NCBI RefSeq assembly: GCF_030466405.1
Contig: NZ_JAGGJF010000003.1
Location: 335,326 to 399,325, forward strand
Direction: 5' to 3'
DNA from: Pseudidiomarina terrestris
GTDB lineage: Bacteria > Pseudomonadota > Gammaproteobacteria > Enterobacterales > Alteromonadaceae
DNA length: 64,000 bases
Positions 9,203 through 19,890 of the stretch are shown here, piece by piece. Made by a program: the position numbers and the translations under genes. The number at the start of each line of letters is the position of its first letter. Within the stretch, counting starts at the first letter, position 1. Under the pieces are notes generated by a model, which was given only the letters and a program-made list of their open reading frames with translations, did not search any database and had not been told where the DNA came from.

Positions 9203-9877
9203 ATGACAGACTTTCTTATTGCCCCATCAATCTTATCGGCTAATTTTGCCCGGCTGGGCGATGAAGTGGACGCAGTTTTGAAGGCTGGCGCAGATGTCGT
9301 TCACTTTGATGTGATGGATAATCATTTTGTGCCGAATCTGACCATTGGTCCTATGGTTTGTAAGGCTTTGCGTGAGCATGGCGTCACTGCGCCAATCGAC
9401 GTGCATCTGATGGTGCAGCCGGTTGAACGTATGATTGACGAGTTCGCTGCCGCCGGCGCTTCAATTATTAGCTTTCATCCCGAGGCCGCAACCCATGTCG
9501 ACCGCTGCCTGCAACAGATTCGTGACCATGGCTGCCAGGCGGGGTTGGTATTTAACCCGGCGACGCCATTACATTATCTCGACTATGTCATGGACAAGGT
9601 TGACGTGATTTTGTTGATGTCGGTGAACCCCGGCTTCGGTGGCCAGAAGTTTATCCCGGCAACCCTGGATAAGCTGCGCGAAGCACGGCAACGCATCGAT
9701 GCCAGTGGCATGCCGATCCGCCTGGAAATCGACGGTGGCGTGAAAACAGAGAATATCGCAGAGATCGCGGCTGCGGGCGCCGATATGTTCGTCGCCGGAT
9801 CTGCGATTTTTAATCAGCCAGATTACGCGCAAGTGATCAGTGCGATGCGGGCCGAGCTCGCAACAGTCGCAAAGTAG
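9203..9877 (+). CDS. rpe: Ribulose-phosphate 3-epimerase
   Basis: This 224-residue TIM-barrel enzyme interconverts ribulose 5-phosphate and xylulose 5-phosphate in the pentose phosphate pathway. The metal-binding and catalytic segments are visible: [14 protein letters not shown] at the N-terminus, [37 protein letters not shown] and [11 protein letters not shown] with the catalytic Asp. Length equals E. coli Rpe. It is followed 40 bp downstream by trpS on the same strand, an order also seen in other gammaproteobacteria (rpe-gph-trpS, here without gph). Confidence 0.96.
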   Translation: MTDFLIAPSILSANFARLGDEVDAVLKAGADVVHFDVMDNHFVPNLTIGPMVCKALREHGVTAPIDVHLMVQPVERMIDEFAAAGASIISFHPEAATHVDRCLQQIRDHGCQAGLVFNPATPLHYLDYVMDKVDVILLMSVNPGFGGQKFIPATLDKLREARQRIDASGMPIRLEIDGGVKTENIAEIAAAGADMFVAGSAIFNQPDYAQVISAMRAELATVAK

Positions 9878-9917
9878 TCACGGGTTCAGTATTGCAAGGA
9901 AGGTAACGGACGTATTT

Positions 9918-10922
9918 ATGAGCAAACCTATTGTATTAAGTGGCTGTCAGCCATCAGGACAACTTTCGATTGGTAACTACATTGGCGCGTTGCGGCAGTG
10001 GGTGAAAATGCAGGCGACCCACGACTGCCGGTTTATGCTGGTTGACTTGCACGCCATAACGGTGCGACAAGAGCCGCAAGAGCTGCGCGAGGCGACCCTG
10101 GATGGCCTGGCGTTGTACATGGCCTGTGGTCTTGACCCTGAGCAGAGCACGATTTTCGTGCAGTCTCACGTCCCGCAGCATGCCCAGCTGGCCTGGATTC
10201 TGAATTGCTACACGCAAATGGGCGAGCTGAATCGCATGACCCAGTTCAAGGATAAATCCGACCGTCACGCGCACAATATTAATGCCGGTTTGTTTACCTA
10301 TCCGGCGTTGATGGCCGCTGATATTTTACTGTATCAGGCCAACGAAGTACCGGTAGGGAACGACCAGAAGCAGCACCTGGAACTGGCGCGCGATGTTGCG
10401 ACCCGTTTCAACAACATCTATGGCGATGTCTTTACCATTCCGGATCCTTTTATTCCGGAAGTCGGCGCGCGGGTCATGAGCCTGCAAGACCCGACCAAAA
10501 AAATGTCAAAGTCAGATGATAATCCGAATAATTTCATCGGTTTGCTGGAAGAGCCCAAGAAAATTAGTAAGAAACTGAAACGCGCGGTCACTGATTCTGA
10601 CGAACAAGCGCGCATTTTCTTTGACCCGGAAGAGAAACCTGGCGTCTCCAATTTACTTTCTATTTTGTCAGCAGCAACGGGACGCACCATTGCTGAGCTG
10701 GTTCCCGACTACGAAGGTAAAATGTACGGTCATCTGAAAACCGATACTGCGGACGCTGTGGTGGCAATGCTTGAGCCTATTCAACAGCGCTATCATGAGT
10801 ACCGTACAGATATGGACTTCCTGAATCAGGTCATGGCGAAAGGTGCTGACAAAGCAAGCAGCTACGCTGACGAGACCTTGCGTAAGGTTTATGATGTTAT
10901 CGGTTTTGTGCCCCGTCCTTGA
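9918..10922 (+). CDS. trpS: Tryptophanyl-tRNA synthetase
   Basis: This 334-residue class I aminoacyl-tRNA synthetase charges tRNA-Trp. The HIGH-type motif appears as [14 protein letters not shown] and the KMSKS loop as [12 protein letters not shown]. The reading frame is open upstream to 9840, but the ATG at 9918 starts the conserved sequence ([16 protein letters not shown]) and gives the length of E. coli TrpS (334 aa). It probably shares a transcript with rpe, and pabA follows after 19 bp. Confidence 0.96.
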   Translation: MSKPIVLSGCQPSGQLSIGNYIGALRQWVKMQATHDCRFMLVDLHAITVRQEPQELREATLDGLALYMACGLDPEQSTIFVQSHVPQHAQLAWILNCYTQMGELNRMTQFKDKSDRHAHNINAGLFTYPALMAADILLYQANEVPVGNDQKQHLELARDVATRFNNIYGDVFTIPDPFIPEVGARVMSLQDPTKKMSKSDDNPNNFIGLLEEPKKISKKLKRAVTDSDEQARIFFDPEEKPGVSNLLSILSAATGRTIAELVPDYEGKMYGHLKTDTADAVVAMLEPIQQRYHEYRTDMDFLNQVMAKGADKASSYADETLRKVYDVIGFVPRP

Positions 10923-10941
10923 GGGCTAAGAGCGACGTACC

Positions 10942-11535
10942 ATGCTGTTGATGATCGACAATTATGATTCGTTCACCCACAACGTGGTGCGTTACTTTCG
11001 CGAACTCGGCGCTGAAGTCAAGGTTGTGCGCAATGATGCCATCACCTTGGCCGACATCGCTGCACTGCCTGTCACTGGCATCGTACTCTCTCCCGGGCCT
11101 TGCACGCCCAACGAAGCGGGTGTCTGCCTGCAGGTTATCGAGCAACTGGCAGGTAAAGTGCCCATTCTCGGCGTCTGCCTTGGTCATCAGGCCATCGGTC
11201 AGGTCTTTGGGGGCCAGGTCGTAAGAGCCGCGCAGGTGATGCATGGCAAAACCTCACAGCTTGAGCATGGTGGCGAAGGGCTGATGAAAGGGCTACCCGC
11301 GACCTTTAGAGTGGCTCGTTATCACTCACTGCTACTGGCCCCAGAAACGATACCTGACTGTCTTGTAATTGACGCCTGGACCACCGGAGCGGCAGGCGAG
11401 CGCGAAATCATGGCGCTACATCATCGACAATTGCCAGTTTGGGGGGTGCAATACCATCCGGAAGCAGTCGAAACTGAATACGGACATGCGGTATTACAGA
11501 ATTTCCTTGATGCCTGCGCATCTTTTCGGCGTTAA
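10942..11535 (+). CDS. pabA: Aminodeoxychorismate/anthranilate synthase component II (glutamine amidotransferase)
   Basis: This 197-residue class I glutamine amidotransferase supplies ammonia to chorismate for 4-amino-4-deoxychorismate (folate) or anthranilate (tryptophan). The start MLLMIDNYDSFTHNVVRYF, the nucleophile motif GVCLGHQAIGQVFGG and the His/Glu pair in QYHPEAVETEYG are all present. No component I gene is adjacent. Position directly upstream of astC-astA-astD is the arrangement usual for pabA in Alteromonadales, so pabA is preferred over trpG; the two cannot be separated on sequence alone. Confidence 0.85.
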   Translation: MLLMIDNYDSFTHNVVRYFRELGAEVKVVRNDAITLADIAALPVTGIVLSPGPCTPNEAGVCLQVIEQLAGKVPILGVCLGHQAIGQVFGGQVVRAAQVMHGKTSQLEHGGEGLMKGLPATFRVARYHSLLLAPETIPDCLVIDAWTTGAAGEREIMALHHRQLPVWGVQYHPEAVETEYGHAVLQNFLDACASFRR

Positions 11536-11605
11536 CTATTCAGCATAAACCACTCCAGTCCGAATACTTATGCAAGCTTCCCGCACGCTTAACCTGATTC
11601 GCTGA

Positions 11606-12922
<1,317 letters not shown>

Positions 12923-12937
12923 GACGGCGGAGCCTTT

Positions 12938-13957
12938 ATGTTAGTGGTACGTCCAATTACGCCGCAGGATTATGCGGCGCTTTACACTTGCGCGGTTGAG
13001 TCCGGCTATGGCTTTACGTCATTGCCGGTCGATGAGAGCTTGCTGCGCCGACGCATTGCCCGCGCGCAGGAAGCCTTTGCCCGTGAGCACGTCAGTGAAC
13101 CTGGCGAAGAAGGCTATCTGTTCGTGATGGAAGACACAGAAACCGGTGAAATAGCTGGCTGCAGCGGCATTGAAGCTGCGGTCGGATTAACCGATGCCTT
13201 TTATCATTATCGCCTGGGAAAGGTCGTCCATCATTCTAAAGAGCTCGATGTCTACAATGCTTTGGAAACGCTGACCCTGTGTAATGACTACACAGGCGTG
13301 AGTGAGTTGTGCACGCTCTTTTTGCGCGAACCCTTTCGAAAAAATCAAAACGGGCGCGTGCTGTCACGTTTTCGGATGCTGTTCATGGCTGAGTTCGCCG
13401 AGCGTTTTAGTCAGTTCGCCATTGCCGAAATGCGAGGCATTTCTGATGAAAACGGCGCGTCGCCTTTTTGGGGCTGGTTGGAGAAGCATTTCTTCAACAT
13501 GGACTTCAATCAGGCTGACTACCTCACCGGAATAGGTGAGAAAGCCTTTGTCGCTGAATTGATGCCGCAGTTTCCACTCTATGTGAAGATGCTTGAGCCT
13601 GAAGCTCAGGCGGTCATCGGCAAGGTCCATGACAATACCCGGCCTGCCCTACGTATGCTTGAAAATGAAGGTTTCCGCTTCCGCGGCTACATTGATATTT
13701 TTGATGCCGGACCGACGGTTGAAGTGGAAGTGGCCAATATTAAAAGCGTTCGCGCCAGTCAACGGAAACCGGTCCGCATTGCTGACGTTCCGTCTGACAA
13801 CACAGCTGACGTGATTTTGTGTAGCACGCGCGTGGCAGATTTCCGCGCCGGACGTGCCACCATACAAGAACATCCCGATCATATTGTTATCTCCCCCGAA
13901 ACGGCTGACCAGTTGCGCCTGCAAGACGGGGATCATGCGCGCTTTGTCGCGTTGTAA
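12938..13957 (+). CDS. astA: Arginine N-succinyltransferase
   Basis: This 339-residue acyltransferase catalyses the first step of the arginine succinyltransferase (AST) pathway, transferring succinyl from succinyl-CoA to arginine. The start MLVVRPITPQDYAALYTCAVESGYGFTSL and the internal YRLGKVVHHSKELDVYNALETLTLCNDYTG are diagnostic for AstA. It is a single-subunit form about the same length as E. coli AstA (344 aa). It sits between astC and astD on the same strand. astB and astE, needed to complete the pathway, are not in this window. Confidence 0.95.
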   Translation: MLVVRPITPQDYAALYTCAVESGYGFTSLPVDESLLRRRIARAQEAFAREHVSEPGEEGYLFVMEDTETGEIAGCSGIEAAVGLTDAFYHYRLGKVVHHSKELDVYNALETLTLCNDYTGVSELCTLFLREPFRKNQNGRVLSRFRMLFMAEFAERFSQFAIAEMRGISDENGASPFWGWLEKHFFNMDFNQADYLTGIGEKAFVAELMPQFPLYVKMLEPEAQAVIGKVHDNTRPALRMLENEGFRFRGYIDIFDAGPTVEVEVANIKSVRASQRKPVRIADVPSDNTADVILCSTRVADFRAGRATIQEHPDHIVISPETADQLRLQDGDHARFVAL

Positions 13958-13984
13958 GTGGACTCAAACTACGAGGAACACACT

Positions 13985-15469
13985 ATGTCAGAACAAAATT
14001 TATTTATCGACGGCGAATGGCTCGTTGGCGAAGGTGACGAATTTAAGTCAATTAACCCAGCGCGCGATGAAGTCGTATGGGCCGGCCGCTGTGCTTCAGC
14101 AGAGCAAGTTGACGCTGCGGTCATGGCCGCGCGGGAAGCGTTCATCGACTGGACCGATCGTGAATTCGACGAGCGCCTGGCGATTTGCAAAAAGTTCTCT
14201 GAATTATTAGCAGAGAACAAACAGGAATTTGCTGAAATTATTGCCGAAGAGACTGGCAAACCAGTCTGGGAAACCTTGACCGAAGTCGCTGCCATGATCG
14301 GCAAAGTTGCGATTTCTGAGCGCGCTTACCATGAGCGTACAGGTACCGTTGAAAACCCAATGCCAGCTGGCAAAGCCTTTATTCGCCATAAAGCGCACGG
14401 TGTCGTTGCTGTTTATGGACCTTATAACTTCCCAGGCCATCTACCAAACGGTCACATTGTGCCGTCACTTCTGGCCGGGAATACCGTTGTATTTAAGCCC
14501 AGCGAGATGACACCTAAGGTTGCAGAATATACGGTGAAGTTATGGCAACAAGCGGGGTTACCGAAAGGTGTTCTTAACTTGGTGCAAGGATTGGTCGAGA
14601 CCGGTAAGGCCCTCTCTGCGCATCCGCAGATCGATGGCTTGTTCTTTACGGGTTCTTCAGGCACCGGCCACGTGCTGCACAAGCAATTTGCCGGACGCCC
14701 GGACAAAATTCTGGCGTTAGAGATGGGGGGCAACAACCCACTTATCGTGAAAGATGTTGAAGATATCGATGGCGCTGTGCACGACATCGTCCAATCTGCG
14801 TTTATCACTTCAGGCCAGCGTTGCACCTGTGCTCGCCGCTTGTTTATTGAGCGCAGCGATAATGGTGATGCCATTCTCGAACGCTTACTCGAAGTGACCA
14901 AGCAAATTGAAGTCGGCGACTATGCCGCAGAGCCACAGCCGTTTATGGGCGCGATGATTTCTGCCAAAGCCGCCAATGAGATGGTCAAAGCGCAAAACGA
15001 TCTAGCCGCTGCCGGTGGCAGCGTATTGGTGCGGATGCAGCAAGAAGATCATCATCTCGGCTTTGTCACTCCGGGTATTATCGACGTGACCAACGTTGAA
15101 GACATGCCAGATATTGAGCATTTTGGTCCGTTGTTGAAAGTCTACCGCTACACGGATTTTGACGAGGCGATTAAAGAAGCGAACAACACCAGCTTTGGCT
15201 TATCTGCCGGTATTTTATGTGATGAAGAAGACACCTATCGCTACTTCTTTAAGCGTATCCGTGCAGGCATCGTCAACTGGAACAAACCCATCACTGGCGC
15301 GAGCAGTGCCGCACCTTTCGGAGGTATTGGTGCCAGTGGTAATCACCGCGCAAGTGCTTATTATGCGGCAGATTATTGTGCGTACCCGGTCGCCTCTGTC
15401 GAAGCCGAAAAGGTCAACATGCCAGAGAAATTACTGCCTGGTCTGCATTTCGACAAGCAAGAGGGTTAA
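13985..15469 (+). CDS. astD: Succinylglutamate-semialdehyde dehydrogenase
   Basis: This 494-residue NAD-dependent aldehyde dehydrogenase oxidises N-succinylglutamate semialdehyde in the AST pathway. It has the cofactor-binding [19 protein letters not shown], the general-base Glu in [13 protein letters not shown], and the catalytic Cys in [13 protein letters not shown]. The frame is open upstream to 13958, but the ATG at 13985 has a GAGGA ribosome-binding site and starts the family sequence ([11 protein letters not shown]). The gap to the OsmC gene is 3 bp, so the operon probably continues into OsmC and rlmJ. Confidence 0.95.
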   Translation: MSEQNLFIDGEWLVGEGDEFKSINPARDEVVWAGRCASAEQVDAAVMAAREAFIDWTDREFDERLAICKKFSELLAENKQEFAEIIAEETGKPVWETLTEVAAMIGKVAISERAYHERTGTVENPMPAGKAFIRHKAHGVVAVYGPYNFPGHLPNGHIVPSLLAGNTVVFKPSEMTPKVAEYTVKLWQQAGLPKGVLNLVQGLVETGKALSAHPQIDGLFFTGSSGTGHVLHKQFAGRPDKILALEMGGNNPLIVKDVEDIDGAVHDIVQSAFITSGQRCTCARRLFIERSDNGDAILERLLEVTKQIEVGDYAAEPQPFMGAMISAKAANEMVKAQNDLAAAGGSVLVRMQQEDHHLGFVTPGIIDVTNVEDMPDIEHFGPLLKVYRYTDFDEAIKEANNTSFGLSAGILCDEEDTYRYFFKRIRAGIVNWNKPITGASSAAPFGGIGASGNHRASAYYAADYCAYPVASVEAEKVNMPEKLLPGLHFDKQEG

Positions 15470-15472
15470 GTT

Positions 15473-15889
15473 ATGGCAGCAGCAATGAAATCAACTGTCG
15501 AATGGCAACAGGGCATGGTCTTTAAGGCCACCTCAGGCACCGGTCACGACGTCCTCCTCGATGGCGATAAAGCCGTGGCTGGTTCTCCCATGGAGTTGGT
15601 GCTTGCTGCGGCAGGAGCCTGTTCATCCGTAGACGTGGTGAGTATTCTGGAAAAAGCACGGCAGCAGGTCACGGGCTGTCGCTGCGAAGTCAACGGTGAA
15701 CGCGCTGATGCAGTGCCGGCCGTGTTTACGAAGATCCACCTGCATTTTGTGGTGACGGGTAAAGATGTTGCAGAAAAGCACGTCGAACGCGCCGTTCAAC
15801 TGTCGGCCGAAAAGTATTGTTCGGTCGCAAAGATGCTGGAAGCCGCTGTCGAAATGTCACACAGTTACAGTATCGAGCAGGCCGACTAA
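15473..15889 (+). CDS. OsmC family peroxiredoxin-like protein (YhfA type)
   Basis: This 138-residue protein of the OsmC/Ohr superfamily has two separated cysteines, in AAAGACSSVDVVSIL and AEKYCSVAKML. This is the dithiol arrangement used by family members to reduce organic hydroperoxides. Overall pattern and length resemble E. coli YhfA, which likewise lies near prkB. It starts 3 bp after astD, and rlmJ begins immediately after its stop, so translation of the three may be coupled. The physiological substrate is unknown. Confidence 0.85.
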   Translation: MAAAMKSTVEWQQGMVFKATSGTGHDVLLDGDKAVAGSPMELVLAAAGACSSVDVVSILEKARQQVTGCRCEVNGERADAVPAVFTKIHLHFVVTGKDVAEKHVERAVQLSAEKYCSVAKMLEAAVEMSHSYSIEQAD

Positions 15890-16756
15890 GTGAACTATCG
15901 CCATAGTTATCATGCCGGTAATTTTGCTGATGTAATGAAACACGCTCTGCAATGGGCGTGTTTGTCGTATCTGCAGCAAAAGGAAAAGCCGTTCTGGTTA
16001 TTGGACACCCATGCCGGAATCGGTATGTACGATTTGCAGGGCGAGCAGGCGCAAAAAACTGCGGAATGGGAACTTGGCATCAAACGCCTGTTGCAGGCGG
16101 AGGATGTACCTGAAGCCCTTACCGGTTACGTGCAGGCGGTGCGTGATTTGAACCTGCCAGAGGACAGCTGCCGCTGGTATCCGGGCTCGCCCTATCTGGC
16201 GGCGTTGCAGTTACGTGAGCAGGACCAGCTGACCTTGTGCGAACTTCACCCTGAAGACGCACAGCTTCTGGCCGAAAATGTTGTACAGGATTTTCCCCGG
16301 AGCCAACGCATAACCGTTGCTGGCGGTCGGAATGGCTTTGCTGCATTAAAAGCACTGACCCCGCCACCTATCAAGCGGGGCATGGTCTTGATCGACCCAC
16401 CGTTTGAACAACCGGACGAGTTTGCGCAGGTGATTAATGCGCTGGCTGACGGCACCAAACGCTGGGCGAACGGAACTTATGTGGTGTGGTATCCGATTAA
16501 GGATCCCGTGGTTGCCAGTGAGTTTCAACAGGCCGTTGCTGACTTGCCGCAGGTCAGCAAAGCTATGGCTGTTGATTTATTGATTCGCGGAGCGCAAGAC
16601 TCGAGCCGCTTAAACGGTTGCGGCATGCTGTTTATTAATCCGCCTTATGGCGTGGTGCAACAGTTGCCGACCATCATGAACTTCCTGACCCCTTTTCTTA
16701 AACAAGAGCGCGGTGCCGAATGGCAAAGTCACTGGCTGGTGGGTGAAGAAGACTAG
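15890..16756 (+). CDS. rlmJ: 23S rRNA (adenine(2030)-N6)-methyltransferase RlmJ
   Basis: This 288-residue methyltransferase modifies A2030 of 23S rRNA using SAM. The start is GTG, abutting the stop of the OsmC gene with no gap. The N-terminus NYRHSYHAGNFADVMKHA is the RlmJ signature. The catalytic motif is seen as LIDPPFEQPDEF, and FINPPYGV comes later. Length is close to E. coli RlmJ (280 aa). It is convergent with prkB, with 10 bp between stops. Confidence 0.94.
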   Translation: MNYRHSYHAGNFADVMKHALQWACLSYLQQKEKPFWLLDTHAGIGMYDLQGEQAQKTAEWELGIKRLLQAEDVPEALTGYVQAVRDLNLPEDSCRWYPGSPYLAALQLREQDQLTLCELHPEDAQLLAENVVQDFPRSQRITVAGGRNGFAALKALTPPPIKRGMVLIDPPFEQPDEFAQVINALADGTKRWANGTYVVWYPIKDPVVASEFQQAVADLPQVSKAMAVDLLIRGAQDSSRLNGCGMLFINPPYGVVQQLPTIMNFLTPFLKQERGAEWQSHWLVGEED

Positions 16757-16766
16757 TTCTTCAAAG

Positions 16767-17660
16767 TTAACTCTTCAACCAGCCTGGCTTGCCACCGTGT
16801 AGTTTGGCGAACATCATTTCTTCAATCAGCGGTGCCAGTATCAACTCCATCGCAAATACCATCTTGCCGCCCGGTACCACCAGGGTATTCATGCGCGACA
16901 TAAATGAACCATCGATCATTTGCAGATAGTAGGGGAAATTGACGTTACGCATGCCGCGAAAACGGATCACGACGAAACTCTCATCTAACGACGGAATGTC
17001 TTTCGCGCTGAACGGGTTCGAGGTATCTACGGTCGGCACCCGTTGGAAGTTAATATGGGTACGCGAAAATTGCGGCACGATGTGATGGATGTAATCTTCC
17101 ATGCTGCGCACTATGCTTTGCGTTACCGCTTCGCGACTATGGCCTCGCTCGGCAGTGTCGCGGAGCAGCTTCTGGATCCATTCCAAGTTGACGATGGGAA
17201 CCATGCCGATCAGCAAATCGACGTACTTAGCGACGTCGTGGTCGGTCGTTTTTACGCCACCATGAAGGCCTTCGTAAAACAGCAGGTCGGTATCATCCTG
17301 CACCGGCTCCCAGGGCGTGAAGGTGCCTGGCATCTGATGATAAGGCACGGCGTCATCAAAATTGTGTAGATACCGCCGCACTTCGCCTTTGCCACTTTCG
17401 CCATATTCGCGAAATAACGCCTCTAACCGGTTAAAATCATTCGCTTCTGGCCCGAAGTAACTGATATGACGGCCTTGTTCCTGTGCTTTACGGATGGCAA
17501 CGTCCATTTCCGGGCGCGAGTACAGGTGGAAGCTGTCACCCTCAACACAGGCCGCAGTGAGATCCTGCGAACGGAAAATATGCCGCAATGCCTGACTGGT
17601 GGTGGTGGTGCCTGCTCCTGATGAGCCGGTAACCGCAATAATTGGATGTTTGACCGACAT
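16767..17660 (-). CDS. prkB: Phosphoribulokinase (PrkB-type)
   Basis: This 297-residue P-loop kinase begins SVKHPIIAVTGSSGAGTTTTS, the phosphoribulokinase/uridine kinase Walker A. Other family blocks seen are VEGDSFHLYSRPEMDVA and HISYFGPEANDFNRLEALF. E. coli PrkB (YhfA/crp neighbourhood) is the closest known type. No RuBisCO or other Calvin-cycle gene is present here, so a role in CO2 fixation is not implied; the physiological role of PrkB in heterotrophs is unclear. The ATG at 17660 is divergent from nothing nearby; slyX lies upstream on the same strand after 87 bp. Confidence 0.93.
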   Translation of the reverse strand: MSVKHPIIAVTGSSGAGTTTTSQALRHIFRSQDLTAACVEGDSFHLYSRPEMDVAIRKAQEQGRHISYFGPEANDFNRLEALFREYGESGKGEVRRYLHNFDDAVPYHQMPGTFTPWEPVQDDTDLLFYEGLHGGVKTTDHDVAKYVDLLIGMVPIVNLEWIQKLLRDTAERGHSREAVTQSIVRSMEDYIHHIVPQFSRTHINFQRVPTVDTSNPFSAKDIPSLDESFVVIRFRGMRNVNFPYYLQMIDGSFMSRMNTLVVPGGKMVFAMELILAPLIEEMMFAKLHGGKPGWLKS

Positions 17661-17747
17661 GCTGACTCCGTTAAAGTTGAATGAATGTTATACGGGGTCA
17701 GCTAACAGCGGTCAAGTTAAGCTCGAATTGCTGGCTCCACCGGGCCA

Positions 17748-17984
17748 TTAATAATGCGGTGGCACATCGGACGCAGGGTCGTTGTTGTCGTTATCGTCAC
17801 TGCGCTCCTGCAGCTGTTGCAGGCGCTGCCCAAGCAGTTGCAATTTATGCTGCATAAGTTGCAGTTGTTCAGATTGTACGGTGACCAATTGATTGAGAGT
17901 TTCAATCGTGTCATCTTGAAACGCTAACCGACTTTCTAAATCGGCAACGCGCGTTTGCAGTTCACTCTCATGCTGTTCAGCCAT
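17748..17984 (-). CDS. slyX: SlyX family coiled-coil protein
   Basis: This 78-residue protein is almost wholly a predicted coiled coil rich in Leu and Gln (heptads across residues 5-60). It ends in the SlyX hallmark PPHY. The frame continues four codons upstream (17996), but the ATG at 17984 gives the usual SlyX start (MAEQHESELQTRVADLESRL). It is divergent from fkpA, the same arrangement as slyX/fkpA in Enterobacteriaceae. The function is unknown. Confidence 0.88.
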   Translation of the reverse strand: MAEQHESELQTRVADLESRLAFQDDTIETLNQLVTVQSEQLQLMQHKLQLLGQRLQQLQERSDDNDNNDPASDVPPHY

Positions 17985-18071
17985 AGGCAAATGCACCTGT
18001 TTATGTGTAGTATAGTGATCGCGACAAATTAGACCTTGTTAGACGCAAGAATTCAATCATGGAGTAAGTGA

Positions 18072-18863
18072 ATGAGCTATTTAAAAAAGACTTTAGCGCT
18101 TAGCCTTGTTGCTATCGCGATTAGCGGTTGTACTCAGCAAAAGCAGGAAGCCTATCCTGTTTCTGAAAAAGCACCAACAGAAGAGCAGGCGAAAATGGCT
18201 TATGCTCTGGGTGCGTCAGTGGGTACTTTTGTGAACAGTAACCTGGATGAGCAAGAGAAAATGGAGTTCGTGCTTGACCGTAACCAAGTTATTGCTGGGT
18301 TTGTTGATTCACTGAAAGCTGAATCGAAGTTAACCGAAGAAGAACAGCAGCAACTACTTACGGATATGCAAAAGCAGTTCACCGAGAAAAAAGCAGCCAA
18401 TTTGGGTGCTGAAGCGCAAGCAACGGGTGAAGCTTACCGAGCTGAAAATGCCGAGAAAGAAGGCGTTATGGTGACCGAGTCAGGCCTGCAGTACGAAGTG
18501 CTGACCGAAGGCGCTGAAGGTGGAAAGCAGCCTGCAGCCGACGATATTGTTGAAGTTCACTACGAGGGAACCCTTGTTGACGGAACCGTCTTTGACAGCT
18601 CTGTCGAGCGCGGTGAACCAGCAGTATTCCCACTCAACCGAGTGATCCCAGGCTGGACCGAAGGTGTGCAGTTAATGAGCGTAGGTGACAAGTACCGCTT
18701 CGTTATCCCACCTGAATTAGCTTACGGTGATCGTGAAGTCGGTGGCGGCACAATTCCACCGAAATCAACGCTCATCTTCGAAGTTGAGCTGCTTGACGTA
18801 AAAGACAAGCCAGCAACTGAAGCAGCGCCTGAAGCAGCTGCAGACGTTGAAGCACAGGGCTAA
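18072..18863 (+). CDS. fkpA: FKBP-type peptidyl-prolyl isomerase, FkpA-like lipoprotein
   Basis: This 263-residue envelope protein assists folding by cis-trans isomerisation of prolyl bonds and by chaperone activity. The signal peptide ends in a lipobox (ISGC), so unlike soluble E. coli FkpA it is probably lipid-anchored. The N-terminal helical dimerisation domain covers about residues 35-135. The FKBP domain follows ([18 protein letters not shown], then [12 protein letters not shown] and [18 protein letters not shown]). The C-terminus is an Ala/Glu-rich tail. It is monocistronic, with a strong intrinsic terminator 38 bp downstream. Confidence 0.92.
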   Translation: MSYLKKTLALSLVAIAISGCTQQKQEAYPVSEKAPTEEQAKMAYALGASVGTFVNSNLDEQEKMEFVLDRNQVIAGFVDSLKAESKLTEEEQQQLLTDMQKQFTEKKAANLGAEAQATGEAYRAENAEKEGVMVTESGLQYEVLTEGAEGGKQPAADDIVEVHYEGTLVDGTVFDSSVERGEPAVFPLNRVIPGWTEGVQLMSVGDKYRFVIPPELAYGDREVGGGTIPPKSTLIFEVELLDVKDKPATEAAPEAAADVEAQG

Positions 18864-18900
18864 GCCTTAAGCTTCCTTAAGCTCCCTTAAGAAAGCATAG

Positions 18901-18932
18901 AAAAGCGCCGTTCACCGGCGCTTTTTTTTTTG
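18901..18932 (+). terminator. Intrinsic terminator of fkpA
   Basis: A perfect 10-bp stem (arms AAAAGCGCCG and CGGCGCTTTT) with a TTCAC loop runs into a T tract 37 bp after the fkpA stop. It also marks the left edge of the accessory island. Confidence 0.92.
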
Positions 18933-18933
18933 C

Positions 18934-19139
18934 AACCTCAACCCGGATACGCAAGTCACTGTAGATGGCCCCGACGAAGAACAGCAGCGACGCACGCGTT
19001 TGGATTTGAGCAGACCATATAGGCTACTGATGACCACCCATTTTATGTAATAGAGAAGGGGTGGCAGACGACAATTGAACTAACAGTTGGTGATGAAATT
19101 GAAACCGACGGCAATGGTTCGATGAGAGTCGTCACTCTT
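18934..19139 (+). pseudogene. Polymorphic-toxin Hint (pretoxin) domain remnant
   Basis: From 19026 one frame reads TDDHPFYVIEKGWQTTIELT then VGDEIETDGNGSMRVVTL. This matches the part of Hint (intein-like pretoxin) domains around the conserved His-Pro and the 'GW..A..L..GD.I' segment found before toxin tips in Rhs proteins. Upstream, another frame reads QVTVDGPDEEQQRRTRLDL, so a frameshift (with a TAG at 19020-19022 in the Hint frame) separates the two halves. The 3' side is cut at about 19,139 by the IS3 OrfA fragment. It is not translatable as one protein. Confidence 0.6.
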
Positions 19140-19341
19140 TTCTTAAACGCTTTAGTTCAGCCTGTTCTTCGGTTTGAACAGCGTGTTTTTCTGCTTCTGG
19201 ACCGTACTTCTTAACCCAGGCGTACAAACTATGAACGGAAACATCGAGCCGTCTTGAAACGTCAGCAACAGAATAACCTTTATCGGTAATTTGCCGGACA
19301 GCTTCGATTTTAAATTCTTCAGGGTATCGGTTGTTACTCAT
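19132..19341 (-). pseudogene. IS3-family transposase OrfA, truncated
   Basis: The 69 residues include the Transposase_8 helix-turn-helix: YPEEFKIEAVRQITDKGYSV followed by ADVSRRLDVSVHSLYAWVKK. The frame ends after ELKRLRKE, where an intact OrfA would continue with a leucine-zipper segment and the frameshift into OrfB. The stop codon is supplied by the adjoining Hint sequence. It is probably non-functional. Confidence 0.85.
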
Positions 19342-19403
19342 AAGAACCTCTTTTATGCCATTATCAATGGCTATGAGGTGTCTAGCAAATCAGTGGCGAT
19401 TCA
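19135..19403 (-). mobile_element. IS3-family element fragment with its left terminus
   Basis: Reading the minus strand from 19403, the sequence begins TGAATCGCCACTGATTTGCT, a terminal inverted repeat of IS3 type. A leader of about 60 bp and the orfA start follow. The element stops inside orfA at about 19,135, where it joins Hint-domain sequence. The terminus directly abuts an oppositely oriented orfB fragment at 19404. No complete right end was found. Confidence 0.65.
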
Positions 19404-19421
19404 CTTAAATCTAATCACCTG

Positions 19422-19643
19422 GTGAGCAGCATGAGTGCGGTCGGTCACTGCAGTGACAACGCCGCCTGTGAAGGATTTTTTGGGATACTTAAGCGGGAAA
19501 GAGTGAATTATCGCCTGTACCGAACCAGGGATGAAGCGCGTTCAGATATCTTTGATTATATTGAGCGGTTTCATAATCCAAGAATGCGTCGTAGACTGGC
19601 AAAACGAGATCAGCAGTTTACTGCGATTTTAAACCGTCCGTGA
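19422..19643 (+). pseudogene. IS3-family transposase OrfB, C-terminal fragment
   Basis: About 73 residues of the rve (DDE) integrase core's end remain. SMSAVGHCSDNAACEGFFG holds the catalytic Glu of the DDE triad, and ARSDIFDYIERFHNPRMRRR is the characteristic C-terminal block. The first two-thirds of the gene, including both Asp residues, are missing. It is oriented opposite to the neighbouring OrfA fragment, so the two are not one simple insertion; either an inversion or two separate IS remnants are involved. Confidence 0.85.
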
Positions 19644-19890
19644 AAACGGGGTAGAACCCCAACAGGGACGTCAATATCAGGATTTTGGTAACTTTAACTA
19701 CGGCGCTACTGCCGAGGCTCTCGGTATACCCTCTGATGTCGCCGACAGGGCTGCGGGGATTGCTCAAATAAGAGCTGGAACGTCTGTTTCAGCATGGGGA
19801 AATCCGTTGGGTGGGTTTCCTTATGGCGACGATCCAGCGGACCAAATACAGATACAGAAGGGAAGGCAATACTGTCAATGCTCTCAATAA
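19639..19890 (+). pseudogene. Polymorphic toxin tip fragment resembling type 44
   Basis: The frame ending at the TAA 19888-19890 is open from about 19,639. It contains QYQDFGNFNYGATAEALGIP, then AGIAQIRAGTSVSAWGNPLG and YGDDPADQIQIQKGRQY. This FGNFNYGAT...YGDDP.DQ pattern is what I know from C-termini annotated as polymorphic toxin type 44. The N-terminal part of the domain and any start codon are missing, cut at the OrfB fragment. The downstream lipoprotein gene overlaps its end by 13 bp, the usual toxin/immunity layout. Confidence 0.6.

Noticed and set aside
16767..17660. Phosphoribulokinase as a sign of CO2 fixation
   Set aside because: It is the PrkB type found in heterotrophs, and no RuBisCO or other Calvin-cycle gene is present.
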